This document shows positions 51,355 to 59,665 of a stretch of DNA of 64,000 nt, in pieces. The DNA is from Paracoccaceae bacterium. Its GTDB lineage: Bacteria > Pseudomonadota > Alphaproteobacteria > Rhodobacterales > Rhodobacteraceae. The notes below the pieces were generated by a model, which made no database searches, was not told where the DNA came from, and saw only the letters and a list, made by a program, of their open reading frames with translations. The stretch's first letter is position 1. Each line of letters opens with the position of its first letter. The stretch covers positions 496,001 to 560,000 of the forward strand of contig JACKKD010000002.1 in NCBI GenBank assembly GCA_020637675.1, in the 5' to 3' direction. Made by a program: the position numbers and the translations under genes.

Positions 51355-51972
51355 ATGGCGGGCAGGAAGATCAACCCTTGGCTGAAGATCGGGCTCGAAC
51401 TCGGTCCCGTCATCGCCTTCTTCGTGGCCTTCACGCGGCTGAAGGACCATACCGTCACCCTCGGCGGGGCGGAGTATGGCGGTTTCATCCTGGCGACGGC
51501 GGGATTCGTGCCGCTGATGATCGTGACGACCCTCATCCTCTGGCGGCTCACCGGGCGGCTCTCGCCGATGCAGGTGGCGACGCTCGTCCTCGTGGTGGTC
51601 TTCGGCGGGCTTTCGGTCTGGTTCAACGACGAGCGCTTCTTCAAGATGAAGCCGACGCTCATCTACCTCCTCTTTGCCGGGCTGCTCGGCTTCGGCCTCC
51701 TGAAGGGCAAGAGCTACCTCGCCCTCGTGATGGACGAGGTGATGCCGCTTGAACACGAGGGCTGGATAATCCTGACCCGCCGCCTTGCCGCCTTCTTCGC
51801 GGGGCTCGCGGTGCTGAATGAGGTGATCTGGCGGACGATGTCCGACGAAGCCTGGGTCAATTTCAAGACCTTCGGCCTGACGGCCGCGATCTTCCTCTTC
51901 TTCCTGACTCAGGGCGGCGTCTTCAAGCGCTACGAGGTGGCCGAAGACCGCCGCAACCGGCCGGGCGAGTGA
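51355..51972 (+). CDS. yciB: inner membrane septation protein YciB/IspZ
   Basis: A 205-aa polytopic protein: INPWLKIGLELGPVIAFFVA opening helix, FNDERFFKMKPTLIYLLFAG and RLAAFFAGLAVLNEVIW match the YciB (intracellular septation protein A) family, which interacts with cell-envelope synthesis proteins. GAGAGG ribosome-binding site 4 nt upstream. Starts 5 bp after the transporter stop. Convergent with a GST gene. Confidence 0.95.
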   Translation: MAGRKINPWLKIGLELGPVIAFFVAFTRLKDHTVTLGGAEYGGFILATAGFVPLMIVTTLILWRLTGRLSPMQVATLVLVVVFGGLSVWFNDERFFKMKPTLIYLLFAGLLGFGLLKGKSYLALVMDEVMPLEHEGWIILTRRLAAFFAGLAVLNEVIWRTMSDEAWVNFKTFGLTAAIFLFFLTQGGVFKRYEVAEDRRNRPGE

Positions 51973-51976
51973 AGCC

Positions 51977-52678
51977 TCAGCGCTGGAAGAGGAGTTCCTG
52001 CGCGCGGCGGTCGGTCTGGAGGTTCGCGCGCCGGTCCGCCGCGACGGCGCGGCCGCGGATGACGGCCGGGCGCGCGCCGACCTCGTCGAGCCAGCGCGCC
52101 ATGTGGGGCTTGTCGTCGAGCGTCTGTTGCTGGCCCTCCCAGAGCGAGGCCCATCCCCAGATCGCCATGTCCGCGATCGAGTAGAAGTCGCCTGCGACAA
52201 AGCGGTTGCGGCCAAGCTGGCGGTCGAGCACGCCGTAGAGCCGCGCCACCTCGCGCCGGTAGCGGTCCTTGGCATAGGGCAGGTCCTGCGGCGGCTCGAG
52301 CGCGGGCGCATATTTCAGGAAGTGGTGCGCCTGGCCCGCCATCGGGCCGACGCCGCCGACCTGCCAGAAGAGCCACTGGTCCACCGCCACCCGCTCGCGT
52401 TCCGTCGCGCCGTGGAAGAGGCCGGTCTTGCGGGCGAGGTACTGCAGGATCGCGCCCGATTCGAAGATGGCGATGGGGACGCCGTCGGGGCCTTCGGGAT
52501 CGACGATGGCGGGCATCCGGTTGTTCGGCGCGATCTTCAGGAACTCGGGGTGGAATTGTTCGCCGGCGCCGATGTTCACGAGGTTCAGCGTGTAGGGCAG
52601 GCCCATCTCCTCGAGCGCCACGGAAATTTTCCAGCCGTTGGGCGTGGGCCAGTAGTAGAGTTCGACGGGCGCGTGCAT
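51977..52678 (-). CDS. glutathione S-transferase, YfcG/Nu-like
   Basis: A 233-aa GST with ELYYWPTPNGWKISVALEEM and FESGAILQYLARKTG, the pattern of YfcG-type disulfide-bond reductases (Thr-Pro-Asn-Gly-Trp-Lys opening). The C-domain has NRFVAGDFYSIADMAIWGW. Start MHAPVELYYW at 52678 with AAAGGA upstream; a Met seven codons earlier is less likely. The tail RAQELLFQR is unremarkable. Confidence 0.9.
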   Translation of the reverse strand: MHAPVELYYWPTPNGWKISVALEEMGLPYTLNLVNIGAGEQFHPEFLKIAPNNRMPAIVDPEGPDGVPIAIFESGAILQYLARKTGLFHGATERERVAVDQWLFWQVGGVGPMAGQAHHFLKYAPALEPPQDLPYAKDRYRREVARLYGVLDRQLGRNRFVAGDFYSIADMAIWGWASLWEGQQQTLDDKPHMARWLDEVGARPAVIRGRAVAADRRANLQTDRRAQELLFQR

Positions 52679-52756
52679 GGCGGATCCTTTCTGCGGCATT
52701 CCGGCAATCTGTGTCGCCGGACGGGCCGCGGCAACCTGCGCGGATGCACAGGAAGG

Positions 52757-53008
52757 TCAGCCGAGATCGTCGAGAAGTTCCTGCGCCAGAAGGTGATGGC
52801 GCACGGACCAGTAGCAGGCCGTCGCATCGGGTTTGGCACAGGGGACGACCGCGCCGTTCACGCGGGCGCGCCAGGTGCCGTTGGCAAGCGCCTCGACCGG
52901 ATAGCTCTCGGTCAGGACCTTGACCGATCCCACCGGGGTGGCGGCGGGGCCGGCCGTCACGCAGGCGGCGAGCAGAAGCGCCGCGATGACGGCACCGAAG
53001 GGGCGCAT
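52757..53008 (-). CDS. small lipoprotein
   Basis: An 83-aa protein with a lipobox-type signal (MRPFGAVIAALLLAAC, Cys16), so membrane-anchored in the periplasm or outer membrane. The mature part has two further cysteines (VPCAK, ACYWSV). GGAGG sits 5 nt before the ATG. It follows the hydrolase gene by 23 bp on the same strand. No family recognised. Confidence 0.75.
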   Translation of the reverse strand: MRPFGAVIAALLLAACVTAGPAATPVGSVKVLTESYPVEALANGTWRARVNGAVVPCAKPDATACYWSVRHHLLAQELLDDLG

Positions 53009-53031
53009 GGGGACCTCCGCATCAGGGAGGG

Positions 53032-53940
53032 TCAGTTCACCGCAAATTCCGCCGGTCCGCAAGGCTCGACCCAGTCCGCCGCGGGCGCAGGCGCCGCGGC
53101 AATGCGCGGGAGGAGCCGGTCGAGCGGAAGCGCCTCGGTCTCGGCGATGAGCGCGCGGTAAAGCGCGAAGACGCCGGGCCGCATGTAGGAGGACCAGTGG
53201 CAGATGCGCCGTTCCGGCCCGCCGATGGCGAAGCCGAGGAGGTTGAGGTGGGCCAGCGCCTCGGTGCAGTCGAGCCGCACGTCGGCCCATCCGGCGTGGC
53301 GGACGGCATGGCCGGCCCCTGCGGGCCGGTCGAGGCCGCCCGAGGCGAGGAAGGTGGCGACGAGGTCGAAGAGGCGGTTTTCGCGGCTCGTCACATTGAT
53401 GATCTCGGTGGCGACCGCGCCGCGGCTGGCGAGCGCCGCCTCCAGCTCCGAGCGCAGGATGGCCGGGAAGAGGAGGACCGTGCGGTCGATGGCGCCGGGC
53501 GTGGTCGCGGGTAGCGCCGAGAGGACGACCCGCGCGCCGAGACTGTGGGCGAGCACCGTCACCCGCCGCCCGGGTGACACGGCGCGGATGCGCGCGACCA
53601 GTGCGGCGAGCGCCAGACCCGCGCGCCGCGCCTCGGCGCGGGCGTGCCAGAAGCTGCCGTATCCGCGCCAGCCGAACGCGATGCCGAGGTCCGGCCCGCC
53701 GCCGGTCAGGCCGAGGTGGCGCGGCCAGGGCAGGTCGCCGTCCGGCAGCGTCTCGGCAAGCGAGAGGATCGTCTCGTGCGGATCGCGCCCCGGCACGGAA
53801 GGGGCGTAGCGGAATCCGTGGATCAGGATCGGAACCGGCCTGCCGGGCGGCAGCCGGTCGAGCCGGGCGGCGAGATCCGGCCCCCCGGGGTCGCGCATCC
53901 GCCAGAGGCAGCCTTCGGCATTGACATGCAGGAGCGTCAT
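53032..53940 (-). CDS. alpha/beta hydrolase (DUF900-like)
   Basis: A 302-aa serine hydrolase with PILIHGFRYAPS (oxyanion strand) and the nucleophile in VTVLAHSLGARV; a late histidine in GPERRICHWSSYMRP could be catalytic. Resembles the DUF900/lipase-like family. Start MTLLHVNAEG at 53940 has GGAGG 6 nt upstream; an ATG at 53970 is also open. No signal peptide. Upstream gene of the small lipoprotein. Confidence 0.8.
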   Translation of the reverse strand: MTLLHVNAEGCLWRMRDPGGPDLAARLDRLPPGRPVPILIHGFRYAPSVPGRDPHETILSLAETLPDGDLPWPRHLGLTGGGPDLGIAFGWRGYGSFWHARAEARRAGLALAALVARIRAVSPGRRVTVLAHSLGARVVLSALPATTPGAIDRTVLLFPAILRSELEAALASRGAVATEIINVTSRENRLFDLVATFLASGGLDRPAGAGHAVRHAGWADVRLDCTEALAHLNLLGFAIGGPERRICHWSSYMRPGVFALYRALIAETEALPLDRLLPRIAAAPAPAADWVEPCGPAEFAVN

Positions 53941-54054
53941 TCCCGCCTCCACAAGATGTTGTGGCTGCATCCTGACGCGCGCATACGACGCTCGCGTGAC
54001 GGGCAGGATTCGGTTTCGCGACGTGGTTGACGTGCCACGGTCTTCGCGGTATCG

Positions 54055-54114
54055 CGACCGTGTGGCGCTTTGTTCACCGGATTGCGGGCCACGTTAAACA
54101 AGCCGCTAAAGAGG
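54055..54114 (+). promoter_or_regulatory. SAM-II riboswitch
   Basis: The metZ leader holds the SAM-II core: P1 GTGGC (54062-54066) with GCCAC (54088-54092), loop GCTTTGTTCACCGG, and the 3' pseudoknot strand GTTAAACAAG-CCGCTAAAG. These are the highly conserved bases of the S-adenosylmethionine-binding metA-type RNA of alphaproteobacteria. It is followed within 20 bp by an intrinsic terminator, so repression could be by termination or by occluding the ribosome-binding site. Confidence 0.93.
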
Positions 54115-54129
54115 TCGGAGGCCCGCGCG

Positions 54130-54158
54130 CCCCCACCCCTTGCCGGTGGGGGTTTTTT
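54130..54158 (+). terminator. intrinsic terminator in the metZ leader
   Basis: Stem CCCCCACC (54130-54137) and GGTGGGGG (54145-54152), loop CCTTGCC, then TTTTTT (54153-54158). It lies between the riboswitch and the metZ ribosome-binding site, 14 bp before the ATG, so it is positioned as a leader attenuator. Confidence 0.9.
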
Positions 54159-54171
54159 GTTGCCGGAGGGC

Positions 54172-55350
54172 ATGATGGACGACTGGAAGACCGCGACGAA
54201 ACTGGTGCATGCGGGCGCGCGCCGGAGCCAGTACGGCGAGATGTCGGAGGCGATCTTCCTGACCCAGGGATTCGTCTACGACAGCGCGGAGCAGGCCGAG
54301 GCGCGGTTCATCGAGGCGGGTCCGGACGAGTTCATCTATGCCCGCTACGGCAACCCGACCGTGCGCATGTTCGAGGACCGCATGGCGGCCATCGAGGGCA
54401 CCGAGGACGCCTTTGCGACCGCCTCCGGGATGGCGGCGGTCAACGGTGCGCTGACCGCGCTGCTGAAGGCGGGCGATCATGTCGTGGCGGCCCGGGCGCT
54501 CTTCGGTTCCTGCCTCTATGTCCTCGATCTCCTGGCACGCTTCGGCGTGGCGGTGACGTTGGTCGACGGCACCGACCTCGGCCAGTGGCGGGCGGCGCTG
54601 CGCGAGGGGACGAAGGCCGTCTTCCTCGAAAGCGTGTCGAACCCGACGCTGGAGGTCATCGACGTGAAGTCGGTGGCCGAGATCGCCCACGCCGTCGGTG
54701 CGACGGTGATTGTCGACAATGTCTTTGCAACGCCGACCTTCTCGAAGGCGGTCGCGCTCGGGGCCGATGTCATCGTCTATTCCGCGACCAAGCACATCGA
54801 CGGGTCCGGCCGCTGCCTGGGCGGCGTCGTCTGCGGCACGAAGCACTATATCCGCAAGGTGCTGGAGCCCTACCTCAAGCATACGGGTGGCGCGCTCAGC
54901 CCGTTCAACGCCTGGGTGATGCTGAAGGGCCTGGAGACGCTGGACCTGCGGGTGCGCCAGCAGGCGGCCAGCGCGCAGGCGATGGCCGAGGCGCTGGCGG
55001 GGAACCCGAAGCTTGCGCGCGTGATCTACCCGGGGCTGAAGGACCATCCGCAGCACCGCGTCGCGATGGAGCAGATGGGCGCAGGCGGCACGGTCGTGAC
55101 CTTCGACCTCGCCGGCGGCCAGCCGGCGGCCTTCCGGTTCCTCAACGCCCTCCGGATCGCGAAGATATCCAACAACCTCGGCGACGCGAAGTCGATCGCG
55201 ACCCATCCCGCGACGACCACGCACCAGCGGCTGCCGGTGGAGCAGAAGGCGCTTCTGGGGATCACGCCGGGTCTTGTCCGCTTCTCGCTCGGCATCGAGG
55301 ACACGGGCGACCTGATCGCCGACGTGATGGCCGCGCTTGACGCCGCGTGA
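54172..55350 (+). CDS. metZ: O-succinylhomoserine sulfhydrylase
   Basis: A 392-aa PLP enzyme of the Cys/Met-metabolism family. The PLP lysine is in YSATKHIDGSGRCLGG; also YARYGNPTVRMFE, FATASGMAAVNGAL and NNLGDAKSIATHPATTTHQ. MetZ makes homocysteine directly from O-succinylhomoserine and sulfide. Start MMDDWKTATK at 54172 with GGAGGG upstream. Under a SAM-II riboswitch and terminator, so it is expected to be off when SAM is plentiful. Confidence 0.95.
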   Translation: MMDDWKTATKLVHAGARRSQYGEMSEAIFLTQGFVYDSAEQAEARFIEAGPDEFIYARYGNPTVRMFEDRMAAIEGTEDAFATASGMAAVNGALTALLKAGDHVVAARALFGSCLYVLDLLARFGVAVTLVDGTDLGQWRAALREGTKAVFLESVSNPTLEVIDVKSVAEIAHAVGATVIVDNVFATPTFSKAVALGADVIVYSATKHIDGSGRCLGGVVCGTKHYIRKVLEPYLKHTGGALSPFNAWVMLKGLETLDLRVRQQAASAQAMAEALAGNPKLARVIYPGLKDHPQHRVAMEQMGAGGTVVTFDLAGGQPAAFRFLNALRIAKISNNLGDAKSIATHPATTTHQRLPVEQKALLGITPGLVRFSLGIEDTGDLIADVMAALDAA

Positions 55351-55467
55351 ATGGCGCGCGGTGTGATCCGGTGTCGCGTCTGGAACGTATTTGAGCGCGT
55401 ATCGTTGGACATGGACGGTGGCGCGCCCACATAATGGGCATTGCTGCCGGCACCGCAGGAGGGCGCG

Positions 55468-56565
55468 ATGAACTTCATCCGGAAGATCGGCGAGACGCCG
55501 GACGCCAAGGACGCCGCCGAGGCGCTTTCCGTGCTGCGCGAGTGGGCGGCGGCGGCCGACCCGGTGGAGGTCGCGCGGCTTGATCCCGCCATCGCCCGGC
55601 TCCTGCCGGAGGGCAAGCTCACGAACTATCCCGACCTGTCGCGCGTCTACCCCGCGGACTTCGCCGCCGACGCCGCCTATCGCGCCACGCTGCCCGATCT
55701 GCAGAACGGCCCGTCCAGCCTGATCGTCGGCGCGAAGGCGCAGATCCAGCATGTCGGCATCTCGAACTTCCGCCTGCCGATCCGCTTTCACACCCGCGAC
55801 GGCTCCGACCTGACGCTCGAGACCTCCGTCACCGGCACGGTGAGCCTCATCGGCGAGAAGAAGGGCATCAACATGAGCCGCATCATGCGGTCCTTCTATG
55901 CCCATGCCGAGCGGACCTTCTCCTTCGCCGTGCTGGCGGCCGTGCTCGACGACTACAAGAAGGACCACGACAGCGTGGATGCGCGGCTGATGATGCGCTT
56001 CTCGTTCCCGGCAAAGGTCCGGTCGCTGCGCTCCGGGCTCGAAGGCTGGCAGTACTACGACATCGCCCTGGAACTGATGGAACGCGACGGGCGGCAGAAG
56101 CGGATCACCCATCTCGACTACGTCTATTCCTCGACCTGCCCCTGCTCGCTGGAACTGTCCGAACATGCGCGGGCGACCCGCAGCCAACTCGCCACGCCGC
56201 ATTCGCAGCGCTCCGTCGCGCGGATTTCGGTGGTGGAGGAGGGGCCGAGGCGCCTGTGGTACGAGGATCTCATCGACCTCGCGCGGGCGGCGGTTCCGAC
56301 GGAGACGCAGGTGATGGTGAAGCGCGAGGACGAACAGGCCTTCGCCGAACTGAACGCCGCGAACCCGATCTTCGTGGAGGACGCGGCGCGCAGCTTCGCC
56401 GAGCGGCTTCTGGCAGAGCCGAGGGTGGGCGATTTCCGCGTGGTCGCGAGCCACCAGGAGAGTCTGCATTCGCATGACGCGGTGTCGGTCCTGACCGAGG
56501 GACCGACCTTCGTGGCCGAAAGTATCGACCCGAAGCTCTTCTCGACGCTGCACCGTCCGGGCTGA
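55468..56565 (+). CDS. folE2: GTP cyclohydrolase FolE2
   Basis: A 365-aa type IB GTP cyclohydrolase, the first enzyme of folate synthesis. The metal-binding cysteine region YSSTCPCSLELSEHARA, QHVGISNFRLPI and the C-terminal SHQESLHSHDAV are the family hallmarks. FolE2 uses varied metals, and in many bacteria it backs up zinc-dependent FolE; no Zur site was recognised in the 117-bp leader. Start MNFIRKIGET has AGGAGGGCGCG upstream. Confidence 0.95.
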   Translation: MNFIRKIGETPDAKDAAEALSVLREWAAAADPVEVARLDPAIARLLPEGKLTNYPDLSRVYPADFAADAAYRATLPDLQNGPSSLIVGAKAQIQHVGISNFRLPIRFHTRDGSDLTLETSVTGTVSLIGEKKGINMSRIMRSFYAHAERTFSFAVLAAVLDDYKKDHDSVDARLMMRFSFPAKVRSLRSGLEGWQYYDIALELMERDGRQKRITHLDYVYSSTCPCSLELSEHARATRSQLATPHSQRSVARISVVEEGPRRLWYEDLIDLARAAVPTETQVMVKREDEQAFAELNAANPIFVEDAARSFAERLLAEPRVGDFRVVASHQESLHSHDAVSVLTEGPTFVAESIDPKLFSTLHRPG

Positions 56566-56700
56566 TCGTCGCCCTCGCGGCAGCGGGCGGACGGAGGCGA
56601 CGATTGCAGGCGTTTGCGCCGCGCGGCCCGCATCCTGCCCGACCGACACCCTGTCTGGGCGCTTGACAGCGCCGCGGGCTGCGGCCAACCCTCCGCCATC

Positions 56701-58149
56701 ATGGTCGACCTGCGCCCCGTCGGATATGTGATCGGTCTCGTCATAGCCGCGCTCGGGGTGACGATGGTCGCGCCCATCGTGCTTGACGGCGCGCTGGGCG
56801 ACGGCAACGCTCCGGCATTCACGGCAGCGTCGCTCTTCGCGATCATGACCGGCTGGCTGACCGCTGTCGCCTGCCGGAACAGCGCTGGCGAGAGCCTGTC
56901 GATCCGCCAGGCCTTCCTGCTGACGCTCGGGATATGGTTCCTCGTTCCGGTGTTCGGGGCGCTGCCCTTCATGCTCGGTGCCCCGGGCGCGCGTTTCATC
57001 GACGCCTATTTCGAGGCCGTGTCGGGCATCACCACGACCGGTTCCTCGGTCTTTCTGGCGGTGGACGACCTGCCGCCCGGCGTCACGCTCTGGCGCGGGA
57101 TGCTCAACTGGCTCGGCGGACTCGGCATCGCCTTCATCGCGATGATCTTCCTGCCGGTGATGCGGGTCGGCGGCATGCAGTTCTTCCGCACCGAGGGCTT
57201 CGACACCTTCGGCAAGGTCCTGCCCCGCGCCACCGACATCGCGCGCGACCTCTTCCTTGTCTATGCCCTGCTGACCGCTCTCTGCATGGCGGTCTACGCG
57301 ATGGTCGGCATGGAGCCGTTCGAGGCGGTGACCCATGCCCTCGCCACCATCGCCACCGGCGGCTTCTCGCCCCGTGCGGCATCCTTCACCGGGTATTCGG
57401 CCCCGATCCTCTATGCCGGGGCGGTATTCATGCTGCTCGGCAGCCTGCCCTACATCCGTTACGTCCAGCTTCTGCGCGGATCGGCACGTCCGCTCTGGCG
57501 TGACCCGCAGGTGCGCGGCTATCTCGGCTGGGTCATGGCCGGGGTCGGCTCCGTCGTGGCATGGCGCGTGGCAACGAGCGATCAGGGGCTGGAGCCCGCC
57601 TTCCGCGAGGCGCTCTTCAACCTCGTCTCGATCATGTCCTCGACCGGCTTCGGGACCGGGGACTTTCCCGTCTGGGGCGGCTTCCCGGCGGTGGTCGCGC
57701 TCTGGATGGGCGTGATCGGCGCCTGTTCGGGATCGAGCGCCGCGGGCCTGTCGGTCTTTCGCGTACAGGTGCTGTTCGGCGCACTGGGCGCGCAGATCCG
57801 GCGCATCCACGCGCCCCACCGGCTCGCGCCGGTGCGCTATGCCGGCCGCGCCGTGGACGTCGACACGATGGACGCCATCGTGCTCTACCTTGGCGCCTAC
57901 ATCATCACCTTCGGGATCATCGCGCTCCTGATCGTGGAGACCGGCGTGGATTTCGAATCCGCGCTCTTCGCCTCCTGGACCTCGATCGGTAACATCGGCT
58001 ACGGCTACGGGCCGATGGTCCTGCCGACCGGCACCTTCGTCGAGTTTCCCGACGTGGCCAAGGCGCTGATGATCCTCGCCATGATCATGGGGCGGCTCTC
58101 GCTTCTCTCGGTCCTGGTGATCCTGTTGCCGCGGTTCTGGCGGGATTGA
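56701..58149 (+). CDS. trkH: Trk potassium uptake protein TrkH, copy 1
   Basis: A 482-aa potassium channel/transporter subunit with repeated pore-forming units; selectivity-filter-like segments GITTTGSSV, IATGGFSP, SSTGFGTGDF and TSIGNIGYG. Start MVDLRPVGYV at 56701. The in-frame extension to 56614 is not conserved-looking. No trkA lies nearby. Directly followed by a paralogue of identical length. Confidence 0.95.
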   Translation: MVDLRPVGYVIGLVIAALGVTMVAPIVLDGALGDGNAPAFTAASLFAIMTGWLTAVACRNSAGESLSIRQAFLLTLGIWFLVPVFGALPFMLGAPGARFIDAYFEAVSGITTTGSSVFLAVDDLPPGVTLWRGMLNWLGGLGIAFIAMIFLPVMRVGGMQFFRTEGFDTFGKVLPRATDIARDLFLVYALLTALCMAVYAMVGMEPFEAVTHALATIATGGFSPRAASFTGYSAPILYAGAVFMLLGSLPYIRYVQLLRGSARPLWRDPQVRGYLGWVMAGVGSVVAWRVATSDQGLEPAFREALFNLVSIMSSTGFGTGDFPVWGGFPAVVALWMGVIGACSGSSAAGLSVFRVQVLFGALGAQIRRIHAPHRLAPVRYAGRAVDVDTMDAIVLYLGAYIITFGIIALLIVETGVDFESALFASWTSIGNIGYGYGPMVLPTGTFVEFPDVAKALMILAMIMGRLSLLSVLVILLPRFWRD

Positions 58150-58207
58150 GGCGCGGTCGCACGGGGCATGCTTGACAGAGAGCGCCCGGGCCGCGAAGGC
58201 TCGCCCC

Positions 58208-59656
58208 ATGCTCGACCTGCGTCCCGTCGGATATGTCATCGGCCTGCTGTCCGCAGTCCTCGGGGCGACGATGGCGCTGCCGATGGCGATGGACTATGCC
58301 GCCGGTGACGCCCATTGGCGCGCCTTCCTGCAAAGCGCGATCGTCACCTCGGCCAGCGGCGGGCTTCTGGCGCTCGCCTGTGCGAACGGCGTCGCGGAAC
58401 GTCTGAGCCTGCAGCAGACCTTTCTGCTCGCCACCGGCGTCTGGGTCGTGCTGCCCCTTTACGGGGCGCTGCCCTTCATTTTCGGCGCGACCGGTGCACG
58501 CACCGTGGACGCGGTCTTCGAGTCCATGTCGGGGATGACGACCACCGGCGCCACGGTCTTCACCGGGCTCGAGTACCTGCCGCGGGGCCTCCTCCTCTGG
58601 CGGTCCATGCTGCAATGGTTCGGCGGCATCGGCATCATCATCGTGGCCATGGTCTTCCTGCCGGAACTGCGCGTCGGTGGCATGCAGATCTTCCGGTCGG
58701 AGGCCTTCGAGACCGGCGGCAAGGTGCTGCCCCGCGCGGCCGAGATCGCGGCCCGGATCGGGGCCATCTACGTCGCGCTGACCGTTGCCTGCGCGGTGGC
58801 CTACGGCGGGGTGGGCATGGGCGGCTTCGACGCGGTGAACCACGCGCTGACGACGATGTCGACGGGGGGCTTTTCCACCTCGGACGCCTCGTTCGGGCCG
58901 TACCAGGGCGCACCGGAATATCTCGCGGCGGTGTTCATGGTCCTCGCGAGCCTCCCTTTCGTCCGCTACGTCCAGATGCTCGCGGGCTCCACCCGGCCGC
59001 TCCTGCGCGATGCGCAGGTGCGGGCCTTTCTCTGGACCATCGCCGCGCTCGTGGCGATGATCGCGGCCTACCGGGTGCTCGCCAACGACGACAACCTCGA
59101 ACACGCACTGCGCGAGGCGCTCTTCAACGTCACCTCGATCATCACCGGCACCGGCTACGCGAGCGTCGACTACCAGCTCTGGGGGCCGTTCCCCGTCGTG
59201 CTCTTCTTCTTCATCGGGCTCATCGGCGGCTGCGCCGGCTCGACCTGCTGTTCGGTGAAGATCTTCCGCTACCAGCTCCTCGCCGCCGCCATCCGGGCTC
59301 AGATCCGCCGCATCCACTCCCCGCACGGCATGTTCGCCCCGCGCTACGAGGGGCAGCCGGTCACCGAAGAGGTGCTCTTCTCGGTCATGGCCTTCCTCGG
59401 GGTCTTCATCGTCACCCTGGGCCTCGTTGCGGTCGCACTGTCGATGACCGGGCTCGACTTCGTCACCGCGATCTCGGGCGCGGCAACCGCCATCGCCAAC
59501 ATCGGGCCGGGTCTCGGCGACATCATCGGCCCGGCCGGGAACTTCGCGCCGATCAACGACACGGCGAAGTGGATACTCACCGGCGCGATGCTGCTCGGGC
59601 GGCTCGAACTTCTGGTCGTGCTCGTCCTCTTCCTGCCGCGCTTCTGGCGGGTCTGA
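58208..59656 (+). CDS. trkH: Trk potassium uptake protein TrkH, copy 2
   Basis: A 482-aa paralogue of the preceding gene, starting MLDLRPVGYVIGLLSAVLGA. Filter segments GMTTTGATV, MSTGGFSTSD, TGTGYAS and AIANIGPGLG differ from copy 1, so ion affinity or regulation may differ. The 58-bp gap and shared orientation suggest a tandem duplication in one operon. Convergent with the pseudoprotease gene 9 bp downstream. Confidence 0.94.
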   Translation: MLDLRPVGYVIGLLSAVLGATMALPMAMDYAAGDAHWRAFLQSAIVTSASGGLLALACANGVAERLSLQQTFLLATGVWVVLPLYGALPFIFGATGARTVDAVFESMSGMTTTGATVFTGLEYLPRGLLLWRSMLQWFGGIGIIIVAMVFLPELRVGGMQIFRSEAFETGGKVLPRAAEIAARIGAIYVALTVACAVAYGGVGMGGFDAVNHALTTMSTGGFSTSDASFGPYQGAPEYLAAVFMVLASLPFVRYVQMLAGSTRPLLRDAQVRAFLWTIAALVAMIAAYRVLANDDNLEHALREALFNVTSIITGTGYASVDYQLWGPFPVVLFFFIGLIGGCAGSTCCSVKIFRYQLLAAAIRAQIRRIHSPHGMFAPRYEGQPVTEEVLFSVMAFLGVFIVTLGLVAVALSMTGLDFVTAISGAATAIANIGPGLGDIIGPAGNFAPINDTAKWILTGAMLLGRLELLVVLVLFLPRFWRV

Positions 59657-59665
59657 CCCGCGCGC

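Noticed and set aside
54106..58239. 1377-codon open frame on the minus strand
   Set aside because: It is antisense to metZ, folE2 and trkH, is rich in Arg/His/Gly/Asp as expected from high-GC codon shadows, and shows no domain.
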